Source of the DNA: Lachnospiraceae bacterium KM106-2 | GTDB lineage: Bacteria; Bacillota; Clostridia; Lachnospirales; Lachnospiraceae | Assembly: GCA_009731425.1 (NCBI GenBank) | Contig: AP018794.1 | Span: 717,960-781,959 of the forward strand | Length of the DNA: 64,000 nt | Reading direction: 5' to 3' | Shown: piece after piece, positions 35,919 to 44,711 of the stretch | Position numbering within the stretch: position 1 is the first letter of the stretch | How the letters are laid out: the number at the start of each line of letters is the position of its first letter | Notes under the pieces: model-generated | Databases searched by the model: none | Told to the model about the DNA's origin: nothing | What the model saw: the letters and a program-made list of their open reading frames with translations, nothing else | Program-made: the position numbers and the translations under genes

Positions 35919-37442
35919 ATGGAACAATTATCATATCGCAATGAAGAATTACTAAAAATGGCGAAAATGAATTATGATATTTTAACGAAATACTGTACCT
36001 GTTTTGAAGATGGCGGTTATTGGGAAAAACCTAATGAGATATTAAAACAAGGGATTATAGAAGTTCTTGATACCTACTTACAATCGCTGCTATATGAGTT
36101 AGCGATAGATTCTAACCGTTTTCATGAGTCGGAACGACGATTTATTATTGATGTTGTTAAAAACCCAGTTCTCATTGAGGGGACTCAAGAAATTGATGAA
36201 GAATCTTTAGCTAAGGTGTCGAAAAAGATGAAACAAGCACCACCAATCCTCTTACAGCTATCCGGGTTATATGATCATGAGAATCATGAAAAGGTAACTT
36301 GTGTGTTTTTTGACTGTATTTTAAATCTCTTGCTGGCATTTGTATATTTGGACGCAAAAGTGGCTACGTTAGAATATAAATATATACAAGCTTATTATGA
36401 GAGAGCTGCTCGGTTTATCGATCCAATGGCGGTGAGACAGCATTTAAATTCTAGATACATATTTAAAAAAATAAGTGATCAGGACATTATTCCTGATGAA
36501 AATAAATTTGGCCCAACTGTTAGTGAAATAAGAGAAGAGGCAAAAGTCTCTGCTGAAGCGCCAACGAAGCAAGAAGAGAAAGATACATCGGAGCAAGCGA
36601 TGGAATGTAAAAGCAAGCTTGCTTTAGATGAACTGCTTGAAGAACTGGATAGTCTAATCGGGCTGAAAGAAGTGAAAGAACAGGTAAATACTTTGATCAA
36701 TTTGATCAAGGTGAGAAATATGAGAAAGGATTACGATATGCCAAATATGGATATGACCTTTCACATGGTATTTACCGGTAATCCCGGAACAGGAAAAACT
36801 ACAGTTGCTAGGTTGATCGCTAAGATCTTTAAGGAACTTGGTCTTTTAAGTAAAGGAACTTTGACAGAAGTAGATCGATCTAGTCTGGTTGCAGGATACG
36901 TTGGACAAACGGCGATTAAAGTAACAGAAGTGGTGAATAAGGCATTGGGCGGTGTTCTCTTTATTGACGAGGCCTATGCGTTGGCAACTCATAATGCAGG
37001 TGGAAATGATTTTGGTACAGAAGCAATTGATACTTTGGTGAAAATGATGGAGGATCATAGAGAAGACCTGATCGTTATTGTAGCTGGATATAAAGAAGAG
37101 ATGCAGCAGTTTTTGGATGCAAATACTGGATTGGTATCACGATTTAATAAGTTTATTGAATTTAAAGATTACACCTCGGAGGAACTGCTTGAAATTTTAA
37201 ACGTAATGGCGAACAAATCGGGATTTTGCCTCGATGATAAGACACAAGAAATTTGCCTGGCTTATTTTAAAGAGTTTAATCCTGAAAAATTAAAAAAATA
37301 CGGAAATGCCCGTGGCGTTCGAAATTCATTTGAGTCAATGGTCTTAAAACAAGCAAATCGAATTGTAACTTTGACTGATCCTACAAAGGAACAATTATCT
37401 TTGATCACAACGGAAGATCTTCCGGATGAAATCTGTACTTAA
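35919..37442 (+). CDS. SpoVK/CbbX-like AAA+ ATPase with N-terminal helical domain
   Basis: The 507-residue protein has an N-terminal helical region (about 1-225) with a TerB-like feel but no firm assignment, and a C-terminal CbxX/SpoVK-type AAA+ module. Walker A is FTGNPGTGKTTVAR near 286, Walker B is GGVLFIDEAYAL and sensor/arginine elements are GLVSRFNKFIEF and NARGVRN. SpoVK in Bacillus is needed late in sporulation. GGGGAGG supports ATG at 35919 over ATG 35898. A SASP gene follows, which agrees with a sporulation context. Confidence 0.85.
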   Translation: MEQLSYRNEELLKMAKMNYDILTKYCTCFEDGGYWEKPNEILKQGIIEVLDTYLQSLLYELAIDSNRFHESERRFIIDVVKNPVLIEGTQEIDEESLAKVSKKMKQAPPILLQLSGLYDHENHEKVTCVFFDCILNLLLAFVYLDAKVATLEYKYIQAYYERAARFIDPMAVRQHLNSRYIFKKISDQDIIPDENKFGPTVSEIREEAKVSAEAPTKQEEKDTSEQAMECKSKLALDELLEELDSLIGLKEVKEQVNTLINLIKVRNMRKDYDMPNMDMTFHMVFTGNPGTGKTTVARLIAKIFKELGLLSKGTLTEVDRSSLVAGYVGQTAIKVTEVVNKALGGVLFIDEAYALATHNAGGNDFGTEAIDTLVKMMEDHREDLIVIVAGYKEEMQQFLDANTGLVSRFNKFIEFKDYTSEELLEILNVMANKSGFCLDDKTQEICLAYFKEFNPEKLKKYGNARGVRNSFESMVLKQANRIVTLTDPTKEQLSLITTEDLPDEICT

Positions 37443-37510
37443 TGGTAAAAGATACTAGAGTAGAATACGACGATCCGCACATAATAGTAGTGTAACAGAC
37501 AACGTCATGA

Positions 37511-37569
37511 GAAAGCTTAATTTGAATTGTATATGATAAGTATATAATTCAAATTACCAAAGAGCTTTC
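37511..37569 (+). repeat. nested inverted repeat in the SASP leader/promoter region
   Basis: GAAAGCT pairs with AGCTTTC (outer), AATTTGAATT pairs with AATTCAAATT (10 bp, perfect), and ATAT with ATAT inside. The inner arms include a TATAAT (37543). Confidence 0.75.
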
Positions 37570-37593
37570 GACTTGGAAATGGAGGCGTTACTC

Positions 37594-37797
37594 ATGTCAA
37601 CTGGTAGAAACAGAGTTGAAGTTCCAGAAGCAAGAGAAGCGATGGACAGATTCAAATTCGAGGTTGCTAATGAATTAGGCGTACCATTGAAAAATGGATA
37701 CAATGGGGATTTAACTTCCTACCAAAATGGTAGTGTTGGCGGATACATGGTAAAGAAAATGATCCGTGAGCAAGAGAAAATGATGGCAGGAAAGTAG
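37594..37797 (+). CDS. small acid-soluble spore protein, alpha/beta type
   Basis: The 67-residue protein carries both SASP motifs. The first, FKFEVANELGV, includes the GPR protease cleavage region, and the second is the DNA-binding C-terminal GGYMVKKMIREQE. These proteins coat spore DNA and protect it from UV and heat. ATG at 37594 has GGAGG 8 nt upstream; an in-frame ATG at 37573 would place that ribosome binding site inside the gene. Expression in the forespore would be expected; no clear sigma-G promoter was found. Confidence 0.95.
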   Translation: MSTGRNRVEVPEAREAMDRFKFEVANELGVPLKNGYNGDLTSYQNGSVGGYMVKKMIREQEKMMAGK

Positions 37798-38116
37798 GAA
37801 ATGATCAAGACTACAATGCAATGGATAATTGCAATGTAATTGAGGATGATTCCGAAGAACCATCTTAGCCAATTAACGTCAAACACGAAGGATGTTACAA
37901 AAAATAGGAGCTAGCAAAATCTAGCTCCTTTTTAATTTGCGTGATCGACGAGGAAAAATTATTCTATTACTTCAAAACAAATGTAAAAATATGTTAAAAT
38001 AGCACGAAAGCATAAAATAACTATTGAAATCTCGCTAATTATGCGATAGACTATAAAAGATAAGATACCAATATTATAGTTTGTGGTATCTAAGTAAGAT
38101 ATAAGGATGGAATTCA
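37798..38116. other. intergenic region between SASP and rsmD
   Basis: It contains a 10/11-bp imperfect hairpin (TACAATGCAAT with ATTGCAATGTA, 37812-37838, no T run), a strong terminator at 37906 and a weak promoter (TTCAAA 37971, TAAAAT 37995, 18-nt spacer) that could serve rsmD. No ORF is visible. Confidence 0.6.
37906..37934 (+). terminator. rho-independent terminator after the SASP gene
   Basis: A perfect 9-bp stem (AGGAGCTAG with CTAGCTCCT), 6-nt loop and T run. Confidence 0.9.
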
Positions 38117-38677
38117 ATGCGAGTTATAGCAGGTAAAGCACGAAGATTACAGCTTAAGACAGTAGAAAGTATGGCTGTAAGACCAACCACAGATCGTATT
38201 AAAGAAACGTTATTTAACATGATCAATACGGATGTTTGTGATTGTTTATTTTTGGATTTATTTGCCGGTAGTGGGGCAATTGGTATAGAGGCTCTTAGCC
38301 GTGGTGCTAAGTCAGTTACATTTGTTGAAAAGGATTCTTTGGCATTAAGTTGTATTAGGGAAAACTTAAAGACAACACATTTAGAAGAAGATGCAGTGAT
38401 CATGGCTGCTGATGTATTATCAGCGATCAATACATTAGATAAGAAACAGCAGGCATATGATATCATATTTATGGATCCGCCATATAATAAGCTGCTTGAG
38501 AAAGATGTTTTAGAGCAGTTGGAAAACTCATCTGTGATTAATGAAGATACTCTGATCATAGTGGAAGCATCCCTTGAAACAGATATGGACTATGTGGAAA
38601 ACATGAATTATGAAATTATAAAAGAAAAAATGTATAAAACGAATAAGCATATATTTGTAAAGAAGGCAAACGCGTAG
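38117..38677 (+). CDS. rsmD: 16S rRNA (guanine966-N2)-methyltransferase RsmD
   Basis: The 186-residue SAM-dependent methyltransferase modifies G966 of 16S rRNA. The N-terminal [14 protein letters not shown] and [17 protein letters not shown] motif [19 protein letters not shown] and catalytic MDPPYN are diagnostic. It is followed 34 nt later by coaD, the same pair as ylbH-coaD in Bacillus. Confidence 0.96.
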   Translation: MRVIAGKARRLQLKTVESMAVRPTTDRIKETLFNMINTDVCDCLFLDLFAGSGAIGIEALSRGAKSVTFVEKDSLALSCIRENLKTTHLEEDAVIMAADVLSAINTLDKKQQAYDIIFMDPPYNKLLEKDVLEQLENSSVINEDTLIIVEASLETDMDYVENMNYEIIKEKMYKTNKHIFVKKANA

Positions 38678-38711
38678 ACTACTACGGATTACAAATATAG
38701 AGGAGGTTTAT

Positions 38712-39197
38712 ATGAGAGTCGGAATTTATCCTGGAAGCTTTGATCCAGTGACGCTCGGGCATTTAGATATTATCTTACGTTCCTCTAAAATGTTTGATAA
38801 ATTGATTATTGCTGTCTTAAAAAATAGTTCAAAGACACCTTTGTTTTCAGATGATGAACGTGTCAAACTATTGCAGATGGTAACTTCTAATATACCTAAT
38901 GTTGAAATAGAATCATTTGATGGATTAACAGTAGACTTTGCGAAAGAAAAGAATGCAATTGCAATTGTGAGAGGATTACGTGCAGTAAGTGATTTTGAAT
39001 ATGAACTGCAGATTGCTCAGACCAATCATAAGATTTATCCGGAAATTGATACCATCTTTTTAACGACGAGTTTGGAATATTCTTATTTGAGTTCCAGCAT
39101 AGTCAGAGAAATTGCAAGTTATGGCGGAGATATTTCTCAGTTTGTACCAGAAAAGATTTTGCCATTAGTTTATAAAAAATACGAAAAAGATAGATAA
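38712..39197 (+). CDS. coaD: phosphopantetheine adenylyltransferase
   Basis: The 161-residue enzyme makes dephospho-CoA from 4'-phosphopantetheine and ATP. The nucleotidyltransferase motif [13 protein letters not shown] (TxGH form), the [14 protein letters not shown] segment and the C-terminal [16 protein letters not shown] are present, and length is normal. GAGGAGG precedes the ATG. It is cotranscribed with rsmD and the following coiled-coil gene. Confidence 0.97.
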   Translation: MRVGIYPGSFDPVTLGHLDIILRSSKMFDKLIIAVLKNSSKTPLFSDDERVKLLQMVTSNIPNVEIESFDGLTVDFAKEKNAIAIVRGLRAVSDFEYELQIAQTNHKIYPEIDTIFLTTSLEYSYLSSSIVREIASYGGDISQFVPEKILPLVYKKYEKDR

Positions 39198-39227
39198 AAT
39201 TGAATCAAGTTGATTGGAGTGTTTGAT

Positions 39228-39872
39228 ATGGGAGCAAGTAGATTAGAACAACTAATTGAAGATATTTACGAATTCGTAGAAAGCTGTAAGATGCAGCCAT
39301 TATCTTCAACAAAGGTAGTAGTACCAAAGGATGAGTTATATGATTTATTAGATGAATTACGTTTAAGAACACCAGATGAGATCAAGCGATATCAAAAGAT
39401 CATTGCTAATCGTGATGCCATTATTACAGATGCTGAAAGAAAAGCAAATACTATGTTGGCAGAAGCGCAAGAAAAAACAAATGAATTAATCAGTGAACAT
39501 GAAATTATGCAACAAGCCTATGCGCAGGCAAATCAGATTATTGAAGAAGCTCGTGTAGAAGCAGATAAGATCTTAGGTGCAGCGAATGATGATGCACATC
39601 AGATTCGTACAGGCTCACTTGCTTATTCGGAAGAAATGCTTGGCATTGTGGAAAGCATTCTCCAAAATGCATATGACAGTACAAAATCAAAATATGATCA
39701 GACAATTACATCAATTCAGGATAATCTTAATATTGTAAAGAATAATAAAGCGGAATTGACACAACAATTAAATGGACCATCAGAAGAAGCAGCAGTATCT
39801 AATGATCCATCTAATGTTTCAGAAGAAGCAGATTACGATTTAGATGATGATTACCTTGATGATTTAGACTAA
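39228..39872 (+). CDS. coiled-coil protein, possible DivIVA- or V-ATPase-E-like, unknown
   Basis: The 214-residue protein has a short N-terminal segment (SRLEQLIEDIYEFVESCK), a linker, and a long Ala/Glu-rich coiled coil (about 60-135, ANTMLAEAQEKTNELISE). A second helical segment and a very acidic tail (DYDLDDDYLDDLD) follow. The coiled coil resembles those of V-ATPase E subunits or DivIVA-type proteins, but I cannot assign a family. ATG at 39228 has TTGGAGTG upstream; the in-frame ATG at 39210 lies before that. Its stop codon overlaps that of the convergent ylbJ gene (shared CTAA). Confidence 0.75.
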   Translation: MGASRLEQLIEDIYEFVESCKMQPLSSTKVVVPKDELYDLLDELRLRTPDEIKRYQKIIANRDAIITDAERKANTMLAEAQEKTNELISEHEIMQQAYAQANQIIEEARVEADKILGAANDDAHQIRTGSLAYSEEMLGIVESILQNAYDSTKSKYDQTITSIQDNLNIVKNNKAELTQQLNGPSEEAAVSNDPSNVSEEADYDLDDDYLDDLD

Positions 39873-40843
39873 ACAGGAAACACCCATAAGTATCCAAGTG
39901 TTAGTATAGAACATATCAATGCATTTACGATTTTAAATAATGTATAATTTTTAATGGATAACCCTGATCCATCAATAACACTTTTGGTCTGAGCAATGCT
40001 AGAACATCCGCCAAAGGCCATTATTGTTAGGATTAGGGTTATTTTTATGGCCATATTCAGATTAGTGGCAGAACCGATCATATTAATGCCATTGGTGATC
40101 TCTAAAGTACCGATCGCAAGTAGGGTATGGAGTTTGGTATTGTTGACTGCATCAATGATAAATTGAGTCAGAATAGAGAAAATGATGATGTATCCACCAA
40201 CTTTGGTAATAACATCAAAACCATCTATGATCGCTTGATCTAGTGCTGTAAAGCTGATCTTCTTTGGCGAATCAATGTTTCTGGCATGAAGTGGATGTAC
40301 TTTATTCTTTACATAGATCGGTGGCATAAACAGCCGATAGATAACTGACGTTACATAAGCACTTAAGTAAATAATGAGAAGAAAGATATAGTTTCTGGTA
40401 GGAAGACCAAGAGTACTAATTCCAACAAAGCTGATAATAAACATCGGGCTGGCATTGTTACAAAAGGTTAATAGATACTGGCCTTCTGAAGTGGAAATGG
40501 AACCTTTCTTTACAAGATCTGCACAAGCCTTTGCTCCAACAGGGAGGCCGCTTAACATTCCGATGAGGGCGGGATAGCAAGCGGTAGGGGAAATACGATA
40601 AATAAAATGGAAAATAGGATAACAGATTTTTGCAATATAACGAGTTAGATTTAAATTAATGATCAGGTTTGAGACGATGATAAAAGGCAGCAGGGTGGGA
40701 GTGACAACATTGAACCATAATAAAAGGCCACTTTTTGCTCCGCTCAAAGCTGCGTTTGGAAAGCCAAGCAGGATGATCAGCAAGGCCAGAGCTAGTAAGG
40801 CTAGTATTTTCTTTGTTGAAAATAGATAATTTTGCGTACTCAT
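39869..40843 (-). CDS. ylbJ: sporulation integral membrane protein YlbJ
   Basis: The 324-residue membrane protein has eight or so helices and nucleoside-recognition (Gate) motifs: GLLLWFNVVTPTLLPFII, GMLSGLPVGAKACADLV and LTFCNNASPMFI. YlbJ in Bacillus is a sigma-E-controlled protein needed for spore heat resistance. In Bacillus it is in the same direction as coaD; here it is convergent with the coaD operon and overlaps its last stop codon by 4 nt. AAAGGA lies 7 nt before the ATG. No clear sigma-E promoter was recognised. Confidence 0.9.
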   Translation of the reverse strand: MSTQNYLFSTKKILALLALALLIILLGFPNAALSGAKSGLLLWFNVVTPTLLPFIIVSNLIINLNLTRYIAKICYPIFHFIYRISPTACYPALIGMLSGLPVGAKACADLVKKGSISTSEGQYLLTFCNNASPMFIISFVGISTLGLPTRNYIFLLIIYLSAYVTSVIYRLFMPPIYVKNKVHPLHARNIDSPKKISFTALDQAIIDGFDVITKVGGYIIIFSILTQFIIDAVNNTKLHTLLAIGTLEITNGINMIGSATNLNMAIKITLILTIMAFGGCSSIAQTKSVIDGSGLSIKNYTLFKIVNALICSILTLGYLWVFPV

Positions 40844-41024
40844 GGAATATCCTTTCTAAATGATGAGGAGTGGAACAATTTTTTATATATATTTATTGAG
40901 GAATTGTCCGCATTATGACTTGTCTTTTGTAAGGGAATTCAGAGTTCTACAATCGTTTCTGGTGAAAATGAAATAAGAATGAATAAAATAACTCGTTTAG
41001 TTGTGAAAAATTAAAAAAACACAA

Positions 41025-41053
41025 TTGAAATCTGTAAAATATTGGGTTATAAT
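41025..41053 (+). promoter_or_regulatory. sigma-A-type promoter for the LytTR regulator
   Basis: TTGAAA and consensus TATAAT with a 17-nt spacer, 70 nt before the ATG. Confidence 0.7.
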
Positions 41054-41123
41054 AAACAAGTAAAGTATTAATTATTACTGTTTACAATAATTAAGGACTA
41101 AAGTAAGATAGGGGGAGCGTTAT

Positions 41124-41855
41124 ATGTACAAGGTCGCTTTATACGATACGGATAAAAAGATTATTTCTCAAATGGAATATTTCTTTAAAATACATGTAAC
41201 CAATTTTGAACTAAATATTTTTGAAAATGGTGAGGAACTACTAGAGTCACTCAAGAATTCAGAGTATTATGAATTGATAATATTAGGGATTGGACTTACT
41301 AGTGGAAATAATGGGATTACGCTAGCACAGCAGATACGTCAGTTGGATGTTGACAGTAATATTGTATTCATATCAAATTTGGAGTGTTATTATTATGAAG
41401 CATTTGAAGTAGAACCACTGCGTTTCTACAAAAAGCCAATCGACTGGAAGCGATTTAAGGGCATGCTACAAGTCTTGACTGAACGTTTGGATAAGACGAA
41501 TAAGTATTTTTTCTTTAAAAAAGAGAATGCAATACATAAGATTAGGATTTCGGATATCATTTATTTTGAAAGTCAGAGAAGAATTATTAATATTGTTACA
41601 AAACAAGGTGAGTTTAGCTACTACGATAAACTAGATTCCGTGGAAGAGTATATTAAGAAGCGGAACAATAATTTTATCCGGATTCATAAATCATTTTTTG
41701 TAAATAGTTATCATATTACAAAATTTGAATATGCAAAAGTACATATGGACAATGATGCAATTTTACCGATCAGCGAAAATAAGCGAATTAAGATCCGGGA
41801 TGAGTTCATGGAATTTATCGGTGGCAGTGTATGCGGTAGAAGTAAATCTTGCTAA
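41124..41855 (+). CDS. LytTR-family regulator with degenerate receiver domain
   Basis: The 243-residue protein has an AgrA/VirR-like layout: a receiver-like domain (1-120) and a LytTR DNA-binding domain (about 140-235, IRISDIIYFESQRRIINIVT and FIRIHKSFFVNSYHI). The receiver keeps acidic residues D8 and D10 and the late KKP lysine, but the phospho-acceptor Asp is replaced by Gly (IILGIGLTSG, G55). It cannot be phosphorylated in the normal way and may act constitutively or bind another signal. No histidine kinase is adjacent. GGGGGAG precedes the ATG. Targets unknown. Confidence 0.88.
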   Translation: MYKVALYDTDKKIISQMEYFFKIHVTNFELNIFENGEELLESLKNSEYYELIILGIGLTSGNNGITLAQQIRQLDVDSNIVFISNLECYYYEAFEVEPLRFYKKPIDWKRFKGMLQVLTERLDKTNKYFFFKKENAIHKIRISDIIYFESQRRIINIVTKQGEFSYYDKLDSVEEYIKKRNNNFIRIHKSFFVNSYHITKFEYAKVHMDNDAILPISENKRIKIRDEFMEFIGGSVCGRSKSC

Positions 41856-41948
41856 TTGTCGAAAAAAGTTAATAAAGGAAAGTGCACATTTCTAGTATAA
41901 GTGGTAAAATAGTGTTATACTACTAAAAACTGAGAAAGGTGTGACAGA

Positions 41949-43754
41949 ATGAAAGAATCAGCAAAATTAAAAAGAAGAGAAGAAATCAGTGATGAATTCA
42001 AATGGGCGATAAAGGACCTTTTCCAAACAGATGATGATTGGAAGAAGGAATACGATCAAGTAAAGGCGCTTGCAGCCGAATTATCTTCCTATCAAGGAAA
42101 GTTAGGTGAGTCGGCAGCAATCTTGACAGAGTTTTTGCAAAAGAGCGATACCATGAATCAATTGTTAGAGCGTGTCTATGTTTATGCAAATCAAAAGTCC
42201 CATGAAGATACTACGAATGATACGTATCAGAATTTAAGTGAATTAGCTGGTAAGCTAATGGTCGAAGTTTCTAGCGCCACTTCTTTTGAAACATCTGAAA
42301 TATTAGCAATTCCTGACGAGGTGATTGCAAAGTTCTTTGATGAAAATAAGGAACTTAATCTATATCGCAGATATATCGATAATATTCTTCGTCAAAAACC
42401 ACATATTTTATCTGAGGCAGAAGAGAAATTACTTGCTCAGGCAGGCGAAATGAGCGAAACATCAGATAGTGTATTTGCCATGTTTAATAATGCGGATATT
42501 AAATTCCCAACGATTAAAGATGAGGATGGTTCTTTAATTGATATCACACATGGACGATATGCAAAATTGATCAGAAGTAAGGATCGCAGAGTGCGTAAAG
42601 AAGTCTTTGAAGGCTACTATACTCCTTATGAGCAATATAAAAATACATTAGCCGCTATGTATGCTGGTAATATGAAAACAAGTACATTTTTTGCAAATGT
42701 AAGACATTATGATTCTGCACTTGCAATGGCATTGGATGATTCTAATGTGCCTGTGAAAGTATATCATCAATTAATTGAAACGGTACATCAGAATATGGAT
42801 AGTATGTATCGTTATGTAAAATTACGTAAAAAATTACTTGGACTTGATGAAATCCATATGTACGATCTTTATACTCCGATCGTTGGAGATATTGATATGA
42901 AAGTACCATTTGAAGAAGCCAAAGAGACAGTTCTAAAAGGACTTTCTGTACTTGGAGAAGAATATTGCGATATTTTAAAAGAAGGATTTGAAAATAGTTG
43001 GATTGATGTTTATGAAAATGTCGGAAAACGAACTGGTGCATATTCTTGGGGTGCTTATGGAACACATCCATATGTATTGTTAAATTATAATGAGACTTTG
43101 GATAATGTCTTTACATTAGCACATGAAATGGGACATGCTATCCATTCTTATTATTCTGATCAGACACAGAACTTCAGATATGCCAGTTATAAGATTTTTG
43201 TAGCAGAAGTTGCTTCTACATGCAATGAAGCACTTTTAATGCATTATCTATTGAACCATACTACGGATAAGAAAGAAAAAGCATATTTAATTAATTATTA
43301 TTTGGAGCAATTCAAAGGAACTTTATATCGCCAGACAATGTTTGCTGAATTCGAAAAGATCACACATGAAATGGTGGATAAAGGCGAAGCGCTTACAAGT
43401 AAAAATCTATGCGACATTTATCATAAATTAAATGAATTATATTTTGGTGATGACATCGTGATCGATTCTCAAATTGATATGGAGTGGGCTAGAATTCCTC
43501 ATTTCTATACACCATTTTATGTTTATCAATATGCGACTGGTTATTCAGCTGCAATTGCATTGTCTTCAAGAATCCTAAAAGAAGGCGAGCCTGCCATCAG
43601 AGATTATGTTAATTTCTTAAAGGGTGGCAGCAGCAAAGATCCAATCGATTTATTGAAGGGTGCTGGAGTTGATATGACATCTAGCAAACCAGTGAATGAT
43701 GCATTGCAAGTATTTAAAGATTTGCTTGATGAAATGGAAGAATTGATGGAATAA
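41949..43754 (+). CDS. pepF: oligoendopeptidase F
   Basis: The 601-residue M3-family zinc metallopeptidase cleaves peptides in the cytoplasm. The zinc motif HEMGH has H392 and H396 with catalytic Glu393. The third zinc ligand is expected in EVASTCNEALL (Glu). The N-terminal region (EEISDEFKWAIKDLF) and the C-terminal YQYATGYSAAIALS are typical. Length is standard. AAAGGTG precedes the ATG. It is followed by a hairpin-rich spacer. Confidence 0.96.
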   Translation: MKESAKLKRREEISDEFKWAIKDLFQTDDDWKKEYDQVKALAAELSSYQGKLGESAAILTEFLQKSDTMNQLLERVYVYANQKSHEDTTNDTYQNLSELAGKLMVEVSSATSFETSEILAIPDEVIAKFFDENKELNLYRRYIDNILRQKPHILSEAEEKLLAQAGEMSETSDSVFAMFNNADIKFPTIKDEDGSLIDITHGRYAKLIRSKDRRVRKEVFEGYYTPYEQYKNTLAAMYAGNMKTSTFFANVRHYDSALAMALDDSNVPVKVYHQLIETVHQNMDSMYRYVKLRKKLLGLDEIHMYDLYTPIVGDIDMKVPFEEAKETVLKGLSVLGEEYCDILKEGFENSWIDVYENVGKRTGAYSWGAYGTHPYVLLNYNETLDNVFTLAHEMGHAIHSYYSDQTQNFRYASYKIFVAEVASTCNEALLMHYLLNHTTDKKEKAYLINYYLEQFKGTLYRQTMFAEFEKITHEMVDKGEALTSKNLCDIYHKLNELYFGDDIVIDSQIDMEWARIPHFYTPFYVYQYATGYSAAIALSSRILKEGEPAIRDYVNFLKGGSSKDPIDLLKGAGVDMTSSKPVNDALQVFKDLLDEMEELME

Positions 43755-43801
43755 GTGAAAGAGATATGCTTTATGAGTCTCTCCTCATTACCGCGGCAGC
43801 T

Positions 43802-43874
43802 GTCAAAGTGATGCAAGTATCACTTTGACTTGTTGTTAGCGTGAAGATATCAGACTGCCGTTAGGTAGTCTGAT
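43802..43874. repeat. two strong hairpins in the spacer after pepF
   Basis: GTCAAAGTGAT pairs perfectly with ATCACTTTGAC (43802-43829, 6-nt loop). ATCAGACTGCC pairs with GGTAGTCTGAT (43849-43874, GTTA loop, one G-T pair). Neither is followed by a T run. Confidence 0.8.
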
Positions 43875-43940
43875 AAAAACGTATGTTATTAACTGGTATA
43901 TGAGTTACAAATCTTGCTATCTTGTAGAAGGAGGAGTAAA

Positions 43941-44711
43941 ATGATTCGTTTTAGAAAAGCTGTTTTAGAAGATGCACAACATATTATTGAGTTACAGAAT
44001 AAAGCGTTTTATGATGATTATCAGGAATTTGGAGTTTGCCCTGCATATGGTTGCAGTTTGGAACAGATCGAAGAAGCTATTAAAACATATATTACATACG
44101 TTATCTGTGATGAAGAAAGAATCGTAGGTAAGATTTCAGTACATAAGGTAAATGAGGGACATTATTTTGTGGATTGTCTTTGTATTTTACCTGATTATCA
44201 GGGGCGTGGTTTAGGAAGCGAAGCAATTCGCTTTGTGGAATTGGAAATGGAAGATGCTACATACTGGTCATTGGTTACCCCTAAGGAACGGCCTAACAAT
44301 CATGAATTTTATAGAAAGTCTGGTTATATCATTACCGGGGAGACAAAAGATCAAGATGTTGAGTTAGTAGAACTTGAAAAACAGTGCATATCATACTGCG
44401 GGCTCAATTGCAATAAGTGTCCAGTTTATATTGCTACAAGCCAAAAGGATGACAGTATGAAGGAAGAAGTAGCTAAGACATTTTCAACAGAGGAAATGCC
44501 GCTTGAGGCAAAGGATATTTATTGTCTGGGATGTCATACAGAGTTTGCAGATGATAATAAAATTTGCGGCCCATGTAAGATCCGAGCTTGTGCAACAGGC
44601 CGCAAGGTTGAAGTGTGTGGTAAGTGTAATTATTATCCATGTAACAAGATTGAGCAGTTTGTTCCAAAGGGTAGTGAGAACAGAGAGTTATTAGATCAAT
44701 ACTTACAATAA
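43941..44711 (+). CDS. GNAT acetyltransferase fused to a Cys-rich DUF3795 domain
   Basis: The 256-residue protein starts with a GNAT domain (about 1-145) with the acetyl-CoA loop ILPDYQGRGLGSEAI and a late NHEFYRKSGYI. The C-terminal domain (about 150-240) has a DUF3795-like Cys pattern (ISYCGLNCNKCPVY, CLGCHTEF, CGPCKIRACA, CGKCNYYPCNKI) and is likely to bind metal. GAAGGAGGAG supports ATG at 43941. The gene overlaps the convergent tmcAL gene by 9 nt. Substrate unknown. Confidence 0.85.
   Translation: MIRFRKAVLEDAQHIIELQNKAFYDDYQEFGVCPAYGCSLEQIEEAIKTYITYVICDEERIVGKISVHKVNEGHYFVDCLCILPDYQGRGLGSEAIRFVELEMEDATYWSLVTPKERPNNHEFYRKSGYIITGETKDQDVELVELEKQCISYCGLNCNKCPVYIATSQKDDSMKEEVAKTFSTEEMPLEAKDIYCLGCHTEFADDNKICGPCKIRACATGRKVEVCGKCNYYPCNKIEQFVPKGSENRELLDQYLQ

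Noticed and set aside
40844..41123. A 38-codon plus-strand ORF starting near 40861
   Set aside because: There is no ribosome binding site and the sequence shows no protein-like pattern; the region instead holds the ylbJ start and the LytTR promoter.
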